From Pelagibacterales bacterium MED-G40 (GTDB lineage: Bacteria > Pseudomonadota > Alphaproteobacteria > Pelagibacterales > Pelagibacteraceae), in NCBI GenBank assembly GCA_002457515.1, contig NTJN01000003.1, forward strand, positions 62,001 to 126,000: a stretch of 64,000 nt of DNA. The letters run 5' to 3'. The translations under genes and the position numbers were made by a program. The notes beneath the pieces are model-generated. The model did no database searches. It was not told the DNA's origin and was given only the letters and a program-made list of their open reading frames with translations. Of the stretch, positions 30,255 to 38,556 are shown piece by piece. Position 1 is the first letter of the stretch; the number at the start of each line of letters is the position of its first letter.

Positions 30255-32894
30255 TTATTTATTATATTGAGATCTTAAACTTGCAGCCAAATCTCTCATT
30301 TCTTTAGCTCTTTCTCTAATCATTTTATCAGTATTATTTGTTAAAGCATTCCATCTACTATATTCTTTTCTTAAAATTTTAAGTTTCTCGTTTTTAGTCA
30401 TATCTTTATCAATCCCAAACACACTTTCTTCTACCCCTTCACCAAAATCAACAAATTTTACAGATGAAGTTTTTTGTTTTTTAATTTCTTGATATTTCTC
30501 TTTATTTAATTCAAGTTCTTTTGAAACTTTGTCTATGAATTTATTTTCTTTACTATTAAAAGTTTCATCTTTTGTTGCTAGATTAAGTAAAAAATCTATT
30601 ATTTCATACCTCTCGTGTATTACAGAATTTTTCTTTAAGTCTTTTAAAATATTGTCTAAATTTAATTTTTCATTCAAAGATTTTTCATAATTTCTTTTCA
30701 AACTAAGTATTTTATGTATTTTTCCCTCAACAGCATAATCACCATATTTCACTGAAGCATAATCACCATATCTCACTGAGTCTTTAATTTTTTCTAAATT
30801 AGCTTTCTGATTATTTTTGTCATCTTGGTTTAAAGCTAAGCTTAAAGCAATTTTAAGATCGTTATATTTACGTCTATTAATTTCTAAGTATCCTGGCTGT
30901 TTATATTCAACTTCTATTTCAGATGATGAATAAGATAAAATATCTGTATAATCATTGTACTCATCAAATCCGTCCGAATAACTATCTAAAAAATACTCTT
31001 CTGCTCTGAAATTAGGCTTATCGTTAGAAATAAATCTTCCGTTGTTTTCATCAAATTTTTGATTATCGGTACAAATAAAAGTTCTAAAAGATAGTTTTCT
31101 TTTTCCATATTTTGGTATTTGTAATTTTGAGTAAGGAAAGGCTAATTCGCTAGGGTGAGATCCATAAGATTCTAATTCTTTGGTTTGAACTAAAATTCCG
31201 TTACCTTCTGACCATGACAAATCCTCTGTTTTAACTACATGACTATTATTGAGGAAATATTGTTCTGTGTCTTCACCATTGTCTAGAGTCTTAAAGTACT
31301 TGTCCTCATCTAAATCCGTTACATCATAAATATAAATTTTAAGATAAATTTTTTGCCCTCTAATAATATGATTTTCTATTTCTTCCTCGTTAGGTAAATT
31401 ATTTAATTTAACCACAAATGATTCTTTTCCAGCTATTTTCTTTTTATTAACACTGGTTGAAATATAAATTTTATCTTGGTAATCGGAATCATAATCATAT
31501 CCATCATCTTCTGGTTCATCTTGAAGATCCAATTTTTTAATTTCTTTTATTCTCTCAATATTAAAATCAGGATATTCTAAAAAAAAGCTTTTACAAAAAT
31601 CATCTACTGCTAGTTTTACTTTTGCTTTATTAAATTTATATTTTGATTCAAACCAATATTCTAAATTTTTTGCAATATCTGCAAAGCCTCGAGCTGATTC
31701 AGTAGAGAGTTCTGCTTTTTTTTTATTTGAAAATTTCCAAAACTTCTTATCTGATTCATATTTGATAAAAATATTTTTTTTTTTATCAACCATTTCATTA
31801 AAAAAAAAGTTTAAGGATGCCTCTGAAATTTCATCGACAAATACTTCCTTTTTTTTATCTTTGACAGAAATTAATTTTTCAAAGTTTTTAATATTTGCAG
31901 GAACATCTTTAACCCAATCTCCGCCAACAGCTTTTCCTGTTAAAATATATGAATAACAACACTCCTTTTTTAAATTTAGACTTCTTAATTTTGAAATAAT
32001 TTTTGAATTAAAAATCAAACTAAAAAAATTAAGTTTGAAATTGATATCTTTGTATTCAGGTTTTAATAAGCTGGTAAGTAGTTTGGCATCTTTATTTTTC
32101 CAATCTTTTATATAGTCAGAATTATAAGTATATCTTGCATCAGAAAAACGTTCTGCAATCGTCTCTAATTTCATAATATCTTCTTTTCTTTTATTCCAAT
32201 CATCATGATTACGTCCGTAATCTGTTAAAACCCATTCTTTAAATAATAATGAACCAGCTTTTTTTAAATAATGATCATCAATTGATTTTTTACTGATCGC
32301 TACAGCCTGCACAGCATTAATAAGTTTTAGTTTTACTTTAATTTCACCTAGTTGTTTTTTTTTGATCTTAAATTCTACATTATTCCCTGGTTTATATTTT
32401 GAAGTTATTTTTCCAAAATCAAATTCTGATGAAATTTTTTCTGAATCTATTGATAATAAGATATCCCCATCTTCTACTGAATTATCAAAATCTGGATATT
32501 CAAAAGCATTTTTTTCAATTAATACTAAATTATTTTTCACTTTTACATGACAAGGCCAATTTATAGAATTTTTTTGAAAATTATGAAAAGAGATTGTTTT
32601 TATTTTAACTTTTTCAATTTTATTTGATCTTTTTACTTCAAATAATACTTCATTTCCCCAATCTATTTTATTTGTCTCAAAATCTAAATCACCAATTGTT
32701 TTAATTTCAATGTTATTAATGGATAATATTAGGTCTCCTACTAATAATTTTTTATCCGAAATACTTCCTGCTTGGACAAAATTTATTAGAGGTTTCGACG
32801 TATTTCTATGTTCGTTTCTAGCATCAAATCCAACATCAAAACGAACAATGTGTTGAAGCCTCTGTACAAATTTTCTTTTTTTTTTTACTGCCAC
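30255..32894 (-). CDS. Large protein with PDZ-like repeats, TerB-like domain and HPD-less J-like C-terminus
   Basis: An 879-residue protein without signal peptide or membrane segments. The N-terminal 200 residues contain two PDZ-like units (VGDLILSINNIEIKTIGDLD, EDGDILLSIDSEKI). A long middle region is unrecognised, with acidic tyrosine-rich stretches and an 8-residue tandem repeat at residues 706-721. Residues about 757-822 (FLLNLATKDETFNSKENKFI) resemble a TerB-like helical domain. The last 57 residues look like a J-domain: VFGIDKDMTKNEKLKILRKE, then Y-S-R-W-N, and a final helix ending AASLRSQY. The HPD tripeptide needed to stimulate Hsp70 reads NNT. The gene is 6 bp downstream of hsp70, so it is the likely co-chaperone. 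Overall architecture is unfamiliar to me. Confidence 0.65.
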   Translation of the reverse strand: MAVKKKRKFVQRLQHIVRFDVGFDARNEHRNTSKPLINFVQAGSISDKKLLVGDLILSINNIEIKTIGDLDFETNKIDWGNEVLFEVKRSNKIEKVKIKTISFHNFQKNSINWPCHVKVKNNLVLIEKNAFEYPDFDNSVEDGDILLSIDSEKISSEFDFGKITSKYKPGNNVEFKIKKKQLGEIKVKLKLINAVQAVAISKKSIDDHYLKKAGSLLFKEWVLTDYGRNHDDWNKRKEDIMKLETIAERFSDARYTYNSDYIKDWKNKDAKLLTSLLKPEYKDINFKLNFFSLIFNSKIISKLRSLNLKKECCYSYILTGKAVGGDWVKDVPANIKNFEKLISVKDKKKEVFVDEISEASLNFFFNEMVDKKKNIFIKYESDKKFWKFSNKKKAELSTESARGFADIAKNLEYWFESKYKFNKAKVKLAVDDFCKSFFLEYPDFNIERIKEIKKLDLQDEPEDDGYDYDSDYQDKIYISTSVNKKKIAGKESFVVKLNNLPNEEEIENHIIRGQKIYLKIYIYDVTDLDEDKYFKTLDNGEDTEQYFLNNSHVVKTEDLSWSEGNGILVQTKELESYGSHPSELAFPYSKLQIPKYGKRKLSFRTFICTDNQKFDENNGRFISNDKPNFRAEEYFLDSYSDGFDEYNDYTDILSYSSSEIEVEYKQPGYLEINRRKYNDLKIALSLALNQDDKNNQKANLEKIKDSVRYGDYASVKYGDYAVEGKIHKILSLKRNYEKSLNEKLNLDNILKDLKKNSVIHERYEIIDFLLNLATKDETFNSKENKFIDKVSKELELNKEKYQEIKKQKTSSVKFVDFGEGVEESVFGIDKDMTKNEKLKILRKEYSRWNALTNNTDKMIRERAKEMRDLAASLRSQYNK
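30732..30779 (-). repeat. 24-bp tandem duplication inside the PDZ/TerB/J-like gene
   Basis: Two adjacent 24-bp copies (30732-30755 and 30756-30779) differ at one position. They encode SVRYGDYA and SVKYGDYA in the 879-residue protein. The frame is preserved. Confidence 0.85.
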
Positions 32895-32900
32895 AAATAT

Positions 32901-34448
32901 CTACTCAATTACTATATGTTCGATAGCTTCATAGTTTTTTCTTAAATCTTCCGCAGACTCTGGTCTAATAGACACTTCATATTTTTCCTTTGTTGCCTCA
33001 TCCTCAAAAATACAGTGAAGTTTTCCAGATGTGTCATACTTGTAGGTTACATTGATAGGTCTACCTTTAGGCTTTTTGTCGGGAAATTTTAATTCACCTT
33101 GGTGAATAATATTTACAAATTCTCTATTTTTTTCTCTTCCTTCACTTTGAGTAATATCAATCGAGATAGATTCTTGATCATCATAGAGAGTCACTAATCT
33201 TGAACTTTTCGTTGCTGGCAAAGCGGTGTCGCGATCTATCAAAATTAAATTACTAGTAACTTGTCTATTCAAAACAGGGTCGTCTTCTTGAACTAACGTT
33301 CCTAAATAAAAATTACAAACATCTTGAAGTTTAACATTTGAAATTGCTTTTTTTTGTGCCTCATTTAAATTTTTCTTTGATTTTAAACCTGCATAAATTG
33401 CAGCACCTGCGGCTACAGCCTCATCAACGTTTACACCTTTCAATGGAGGCTTTTTCATAACCTGTTCAATAGTTTTTGTTATAATTGGTATTCTAGTTGA
33501 TCCACCAACTAGTAAAGTATGACTAATATTTTCGGCTTTTAATCCACTGCCATCAAGAGCTTCTTCCATAAGCATTTTAAGTTTTTCAATGTGCGTTTGC
33601 ATTGATTGTTCAAATTCTGCTCTTGTAATTTCTATTTCCTTTACACCATTAGGTCCATCGACTGATTCTATTTGTTTATCTCTAACTGACAAAACTCTTT
33701 TTACTTGTTCAGCTATCTCCATATACTTAGAATAATTATTATCGATATCTAATTCATTTCCAGTTAGTTTTTTATATTTTTCATTTATTAAATTAACCAA
33801 TTCTTTGTCAAAGTCTTTACCACCAAGCCACTTATCACCTCTACTAGTTATTACTTCAACTTCTTCACCTTGCACTTCGCAAACAGTTACATCAAATGTT
33901 CCACCCCCTAAATCAAATACTAAAATTTTACCTGTAATTTTTTTTACATTTGGCAGACTTGCATAATAACAAGCAGCAGCAGTTGGTTCATTGATTAAAC
34001 TTATAACTTCAATTCCTGCCATTTTTGCTGCATCTAAAGTGGCCACTCTTGCTTTTTCAGCAAATAATGCTGGAACAGTTATAACTGCTTTTTTAACATC
34101 AGATGCATAGCCTTTAAGTTTCGATAATATAAAAGAAGAAATTTGAGCTGGAGAGTAATAATCTTTATTTTTTTCATCTTTATCTACCCATTTTCCCTCA
34201 TCAATTGAGTAAACCACATCATTTTCCATTTGCCTTTTAGTTTCAGTAACAACTTGTTTTGGAGCTGTTTCCAAAGCATCAAGAGCCTTATCACCAACAA
34301 TCATATTTTGATCTTTTATATAAACAGAACTTGCTGTGATTTTTTTATTATTATCCGTAGATGCTAATACCTCTGGTGTACCTAAATCATCTAATTGTGC
34401 AATCGCACTATAAGTAGTTCCTAGATCTATGCCAATAATTTTACTCAT
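32901..34448 (-). CDS. Hsp70-family chaperone without the C-terminal lid
   Basis: A 515-residue Hsp70 homologue from ATG at 34448. The actin-like ATPase domain has IGIDLGTTYSAIA, INEPTAAACYYA, VFDLGGGTFDVTV and LLVGGSTRIP. The substrate-binding beta domain is present but the protein ends near IRPESAEDLRKNYEAIEHIV, about 120 residues short of DnaK, so the alpha-helical lid is missing. This is therefore not the housekeeping DnaK but a specialised paralogue. It is followed after 6 bp by the PDZ/TerB/J-like gene, and divergent from the LRR-like gene across 54 bp. The track frame extends to TTG at 34460; the ATG fits the Hsp70 N-terminus. Confidence 0.9.
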   Translation of the reverse strand: MSKIIGIDLGTTYSAIAQLDDLGTPEVLASTDNNKKITASSVYIKDQNMIVGDKALDALETAPKQVVTETKRQMENDVVYSIDEGKWVDKDEKNKDYYSPAQISSFILSKLKGYASDVKKAVITVPALFAEKARVATLDAAKMAGIEVISLINEPTAAACYYASLPNVKKITGKILVFDLGGGTFDVTVCEVQGEEVEVITSRGDKWLGGKDFDKELVNLINEKYKKLTGNELDIDNNYSKYMEIAEQVKRVLSVRDKQIESVDGPNGVKEIEITRAEFEQSMQTHIEKLKMLMEEALDGSGLKAENISHTLLVGGSTRIPIITKTIEQVMKKPPLKGVNVDEAVAAGAAIYAGLKSKKNLNEAQKKAISNVKLQDVCNFYLGTLVQEDDPVLNRQVTSNLILIDRDTALPATKSSRLVTLYDDQESISIDITQSEGREKNREFVNIIHQGELKFPDKKPKGRPINVTYKYDTSGKLHCIFEDEATKEKYEVSIRPESAEDLRKNYEAIEHIVIE

Positions 34449-34477
34449 TTTATATTTCAAATTTCGTCAAAATAATA

Positions 34478-34492
34478 ATATCCTACGGATAT
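34478..34492. promoter_or_regulatory. Inverted repeat in the hsp70/LRR divergent promoter region
   Basis: ATATCC (34478-34483), TAC, GGATAT (34487-34492): a perfect 6-bp inverted repeat with a 3-bp centre, sitting in the 54 bp between the two divergent start codons. It could be an operator for a dimeric regulator controlling both genes, or a small hairpin in the LRR leader. No regulator is encoded next to it. Confidence 0.4.
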
Positions 34493-34502
34493 AAGGTAAC
34501 TC

Positions 34503-37500
34503 ATGAATAATGAAGATACAAACAAATTATCAAATTTAGACATATTAAATACCAAGTGTAATTTTAAAATATTAGAATTAGAGGGTTTAAATTTAGATGA
34601 TGATTGGTCAAAATTATCTAAAGTTAAAAATTTAGAAACACTAATACTTAAAGATAGTTACATAGATTTTAAGAAATTTTATAATGCAATTTTTTCCTTA
34701 AAAAAATTAAATAAATTAAAATTAAATCATTATTGTTATTTCAATAAATCTAAAAATGATAAGTTTGAAAAAAATTTAAAACTTTCTTCTTTAAAAGAAT
34801 TTTGTCTAGAATTTCCAAGATCGGATGAACCAGATTTTGAAATAAATACTTATTTGCATAAAAGTTATGAAAACAAACATAATTCAATCACCGATGTCCC
34901 AAATAGCCATACTATGTTTCCTAACTTAGAGGTCATTAAATTATTAAATTATGAAACTTATAAGAAAAGAATACTTGATGAAGATGAAGATAATAAAAAA
35001 ATACATAAAGAAATTTATTGGAATACAAAATTAAATGATCTTAAACGCTTTAAAAAATTAAAGAATATAGTCATCGATAATGGAAATGTGAGCGATTTAT
35101 ATATAAACGGATTAGATCATTTCATAAAAATCTTAGAAAAACAAAAAATTAATCTTACTATAAATAATATAAATAATACGTCAAAATTAAATCTTGACTT
35201 TAAAACTGTAAATTTTTTTTGTGGTTATAAAGGTGACAAAACTAATCTTTGTTTTAAATTAGATAATGAATTTTTAAATATTTTGAAAGAAAATAATATA
35301 ATTATTGATAAAAATGTTTTTAATATCAATGAATTTCATTATTACAAAGACCCCTATAAGTATGACAAACCTTATGTAATCAACAAAAATAAAAATTATG
35401 AAGAAGTTATCAAATCAAATCCAACTTGTTTTATCTTTAAATCATGTTTTAGATTTTTACATATTAGTAATTCTGGATCTAGTAGAGGACAAAAATTAGA
35501 TGCAATGGAACATCTATTTAAAAATCAAAACAAGTTGGAAAAAATTATTTTTGATTTATCTAGAAATGATAAATATGACGGTGATGAAGATTGGCACGCT
35601 AATCAAATAAGTTTTTTAGTAAAATTTATATATGAATTTAGATTAAATAATAAAGATACCCAAATATTTATTTATCATCCTGAAATTAAAAAGTTACTCA
35701 ATGAAAAAGATAGTTCAGACAGTTTCAAAATTCATTTAATTTATCTTTATAATTCTCTTAAAATTAACAATTTAAAAGATAAACTCACGATATTAGGCGC
35801 GAACGATGAACAATTAGATTTATTAACGGATAAATTTATAAATGAAAATGTTAATCAGGTGGTAGTTATAGATGATATTTTTTATAATAAATCTAGCTAT
35901 TTTCCAGATAAAACATTTATAAATAATGATCAACTAGATGATTTAAAAAGTCATTATCCAAAATATATAAATGATGATGATAAAAAATGGTCTAAATTAA
36001 ATCATTTATTTAAATATGTATACGAAGAGATAATAAGAATAATTGACTTTTCAGATAGTGACTTTAAGCCAGATAAAAATAGTTTAATTCTAGTAATCAA
36101 AAAAACTGCAATAGACAAAATTCCAAATATAAATTTAAAAAAGATATATATTTATTCTGGTGCTTCATTACATCATGTTGCCCAACAAATGAATCATACT
36201 GAAAAAAATTGGAATGCAAAAAAAATTGTAGGAAAGTTAGTAAATAATAATGAAGAGGGAATAAATAAGATAAAAGATAAGTTATTTTCTGTTGCAACAA
36301 ATATAAGCGAAAGCTTTGTTTCATCGAATGACTTTAAAGGCAGTAATTTATCTAAAGAAGACTTTTTGAAACCTGCAGAGTTCAATGAGATAGTAGAGAA
36401 TACAAATATTAAACATGAAAAAATTAAAAGCTTAACGCATTGTTGGATTGAGGGTGTCAACCCATGGCAAGAAAAATACATAAAATTAAGTGAATTTGAT
36501 AAATTTATACCTATTGATAACTTAGAGTATTTAAAACTAAGCGATTGTTTACAAAGTGAAAATTTAGACTTACCTCATTTTCCAAAATTAAAAATTCTTA
36601 AAATGAAATTTTTTCAAAATCATCACAGAAAATCTTTAGATAAGGTAACATTATCAAAATTTGATAACTGCCCTAATCTTCAAAAAATTGAAATAAGTGA
36701 TTTGGAAAATTTCTATAATAAAGGATTATTTAAACATACACTAGGTTTTTCAGGATATTCGACTAATTTACATTATATCGATACTTGGTCTTATATAAAT
36801 GTAGATCTTTCAAAACTTCACCAATTAAAAAAGTTAGAGCAAGTAACTATTACTTCAATAACAGCTTCTGATTTAAAGGAGCTTAAATCTGTTGAAAATT
36901 TAAAAAAGATTAATCTGGGGGTTATGCATTTTAACAAAGATGATTATAAAAGTACTTATGAACCTCAAAAAGAAATTTGTGATCAAGATTTGTCTTTTTT
37001 TAAAAATTGCAAAAAAATTGAAGATATTAATTTAAGACTTGGAGACCCAAATTATAAAGGTGAATCATTTGGGAATATATCATCTAGTTATAAAGGAAAT
37101 GGTGAATTTATAAATTTTATAAATCATAAAATTAAAAAACTAAAATTAAATGTAAATCTGGATATTAAAAACCAAGCTACTATTCAAGATATAATAAATA
37201 ATATTACCAACAGGTTTTTATCATTAGAGGAACTTAATTTAAGTTTTAGTATTGCTGCTAGAGCAAAATATTTTGACTCTGAAAAAGGATATACTCAAAA
37301 AATCGATACACAAATTATAGATTTTAAGAAAATTGCTAAGTTAAAAAAACTAAAAAATCTTAATATACAGCATTATGGTGAGTCCCTTTATATTCCGTTT
37401 AAATCAGTAAATTTTGATGAGGTAATCAAACTAAAATTGATTAAGGATTTAGCCATAATGTGGAATTCAGTGAGTTTTTCTGAATTCAGGAAAGCCAGAA

Positions 37501-37724
37501 TTGCTTTTAAAAAAGAAAAATATGACAATCCTATATACTACGATGAATACATAGAGGATTATGAAGAAGATAGTGATTACCGAAAAAATTGGAATAGAAT
37601 GGAGCACATTAATACGGAAGATTGGGACTTTTATAGCTTAGAATCAAAATATCTAGATCTTGAAAAAAGGGAAAATAAAAAAAAATATGAAAAGAAACTG
37701 ATTATTAAAAAAAAAAATAGTTAA
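34503..37724 (+). CDS. Giant leucine-rich-repeat-like protein
   Basis: A 1073-residue protein with LRR-like units at both ends. N-terminal examples are FKILELEGLNLDDDWSKL and NLETLILKDSYIDFKKF; C-terminal examples are NLEYLKLSDCLQSENLDL, KLKILKMKF, NLQKIEISDL, LSLEELNLSFSIA and KLKNLNIQHYGESLYIP. The repeats are irregular and asparagine/lysine-rich. The central part (about residues 320-660) is not obviously LRR and contains DEDWHANQISFLVKFIYEF and LKKIYIYSGASLHHVAQQM; I recognise no enzyme motif. No signal peptide is visible, so it is probably intracellular. It is divergent from hsp70, with which it shares its upstream region. LRRs usually bind proteins; a recognition or scaffold role is inference. 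Confidence 0.6.
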   Translation: MNNEDTNKLSNLDILNTKCNFKILELEGLNLDDDWSKLSKVKNLETLILKDSYIDFKKFYNAIFSLKKLNKLKLNHYCYFNKSKNDKFEKNLKLSSLKEFCLEFPRSDEPDFEINTYLHKSYENKHNSITDVPNSHTMFPNLEVIKLLNYETYKKRILDEDEDNKKIHKEIYWNTKLNDLKRFKKLKNIVIDNGNVSDLYINGLDHFIKILEKQKINLTINNINNTSKLNLDFKTVNFFCGYKGDKTNLCFKLDNEFLNILKENNIIIDKNVFNINEFHYYKDPYKYDKPYVINKNKNYEEVIKSNPTCFIFKSCFRFLHISNSGSSRGQKLDAMEHLFKNQNKLEKIIFDLSRNDKYDGDEDWHANQISFLVKFIYEFRLNNKDTQIFIYHPEIKKLLNEKDSSDSFKIHLIYLYNSLKINNLKDKLTILGANDEQLDLLTDKFINENVNQVVVIDDIFYNKSSYFPDKTFINNDQLDDLKSHYPKYINDDDKKWSKLNHLFKYVYEEIIRIIDFSDSDFKPDKNSLILVIKKTAIDKIPNINLKKIYIYSGASLHHVAQQMNHTEKNWNAKKIVGKLVNNNEEGINKIKDKLFSVATNISESFVSSNDFKGSNLSKEDFLKPAEFNEIVENTNIKHEKIKSLTHCWIEGVNPWQEKYIKLSEFDKFIPIDNLEYLKLSDCLQSENLDLPHFPKLKILKMKFFQNHHRKSLDKVTLSKFDNCPNLQKIEISDLENFYNKGLFKHTLGFSGYSTNLHYIDTWSYINVDLSKLHQLKKLEQVTITSITASDLKELKSVENLKKINLGVMHFNKDDYKSTYEPQKEICDQDLSFFKNCKKIEDINLRLGDPNYKGESFGNISSSYKGNGEFINFINHKIKKLKLNVNLDIKNQATIQDIINNITNRFLSLEELNLSFSIAARAKYFDSEKGYTQKIDTQIIDFKKIAKLKKLKNLNIQHYGESLYIPFKSVNFDEVIKLKLIKDLAIMWNSVSFSEFRKARIAFKKEKYDNPIYYDEYIEDYEEDSDYRKNWNRMEHINTEDWDFYSLESKYLDLEKRENKKKYEKKLIIKKKNS

Positions 37725-37768
37725 AAAATAAATCTTTTATAAATCAGAATTATGCCAAATTAATACAG

Positions 37769-37786
37769 CACTTATAGCTATAAGTG
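37769..37786. repeat. 18-bp perfect palindrome at the right end of the island
   Basis: CACTTATAG followed directly by CTATAAGTG, 45 bp after the LRR-like gene stop. As RNA it could form a 7-bp stem with an AGCT loop, but no T-run follows, so it is not a standard intrinsic terminator. It may be a protein-binding site or a processing hairpin. Confidence 0.6.
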
Positions 37787-37820
37787 TTCACAAATAAAAC
37801 TTAAGATTGAAATTGATGAT

Positions 37821-37849
37821 TTGAGTTTTGATAAAAAGGCTTGTATATA
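37821..37849 (+). promoter_or_regulatory. Sigma70-type promoter of the tRNA gene
   Basis: TTGAGT (37821-37826), 17-bp spacer, TATATA (37844-37849). The expected start site near 37856 is 8 bp before the mature tRNA 5' end. Confidence 0.6.
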
Positions 37850-37863
37850 TTGAAATTATCAAG

Positions 37864-37940
37864 GGGCCTGTAGCTCAGCTGGTTAGAGCAGTACACTCAT
37901 AATGTATTGGTCCCAGGTTCGAATCCTGGCGGGCCCACCA
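37864..37940 (+). tRNA. tRNA with CAU anticodon (elongator tRNA-Met or tRNA-Ile2)
   Basis: A complete 77-nt cloverleaf. The 7-bp acceptor stem pairs GGGCCTG (37864-37870) with CGGGCCC, followed by discriminator A and an encoded CCA (37938-37940). The D arm is AGCTCAGCTGGTTAGAGC, the anticodon loop is CTCATAA with CAT at 37898-37900, and the T arm is CCAGG-TTCGAAT-CCTGG. The anticodon stem (GTACA/TGTAT) lacks the three G-C pairs of initiators, so it is not tRNA-fMet. Sequence alone does not tell me whether the C34 is lysidinylated (Ile2). The 3' end directly abuts the mlaC stop. Confidence 0.95.
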
Positions 37941-38540
37941 TTAACTCGAAACAAATTCTCTAAGTTTGTTTAAAAGAGCATTAATGTCCATATCATTTGA
38001 ATTTAGTATAGAGGCAAACTCTTCTTTTTGTGTTTTAGCCAAACTTAATCCCTCAACAATTAAATCTCTTATCAAAGGCTTTTGAGGATTTTTGGTATAA
38101 ACTCTCCAATCTATTTTTATTTCTGGTTGAGCAGAACCTTCTTCAATTTTGGAGTGTACAATTGTGTACTTAGCATTTTTTTGTGTAGAGTCTATGACAC
38201 TAAACTTTTGATCAGAGTAATCGGTAAGTCTTGATATCAGGCTTTTTAAAAAGTATTTTTCAAATAAAACATGATATTCTGATATTGTTTTTTCGTCTAA
38301 ATCTTTCCTTATTTTACCGAGAGTGTATAAACCGATCCCCTTTATATCAACGTTTGCTTTTGCAATTTCTTCTATAAACTTATTTTTTTCCTGTTTAGTG
38401 ATACTTTTATCGCTTAAGGTTTTAATTGCATCATCGACAAGCTCACTTATAAAAATTTTTGGATTAGAATTGTAAGTGACTGCAAAGGCTATTTTAGAGA
38501 TTAAAAACACCGAAATTATTAAAAAAAATAATTTTCTCAT
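37941..38540 (-). CDS. mlaC: MlaC/Ttg2D-family phospholipid-binding ABC transporter protein
   Basis: A 199-residue periplasmic protein. A signal peptide (MRKLFFLIISVFLISKIAFA) is followed by the MlaC domain: the ...YTLGKIRKDLDEKTISEYHV segment, LFEKYFLKSLISRL, and KIDWRVYTKNPQKPLIRDLI with VEGLSLAKTQKEEFASIL. MlaC shuttles phospholipids across the periplasm between the MlaA complex at the outer membrane and the inner-membrane MlaFEDB transporter. The gene is 16 bp downstream of mlaA. Its stop codon is immediately next to the tRNA CCA end on the other strand. Confidence 0.88.
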   Translation of the reverse strand: MRKLFFLIISVFLISKIAFAVTYNSNPKIFISELVDDAIKTLSDKSITKQEKNKFIEEIAKANVDIKGIGLYTLGKIRKDLDEKTISEYHVLFEKYFLKSLISRLTDYSDQKFSVIDSTQKNAKYTIVHSKIEEGSAQPEIKIDWRVYTKNPQKPLIRDLIVEGLSLAKTQKEEFASILNSNDMDINALLNKLREFVSS

Positions 38541-38556
38541 TTTAAAATTATAATTT

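Noticed and set aside
36097-36481. Overlapping minus-strand ORFs inside the LRR-like gene
   Set aside because: They are shadows with phenylalanine/leucine-rich composition expected from the reverse strand of lysine/asparagine codons.
37769-37786. Palindrome as an intrinsic terminator of the LRR gene
   Set aside because: No T-run follows the stem and the stem is AT-rich with an AGCT loop, so standard termination is unlikely.
37864-37940. tRNA 3' end as attachment site of the island
   Set aside because: The island lies on the 5' side of the tRNA, no integrase is present, and I saw no repeat of the tRNA 3' end near rpoD.
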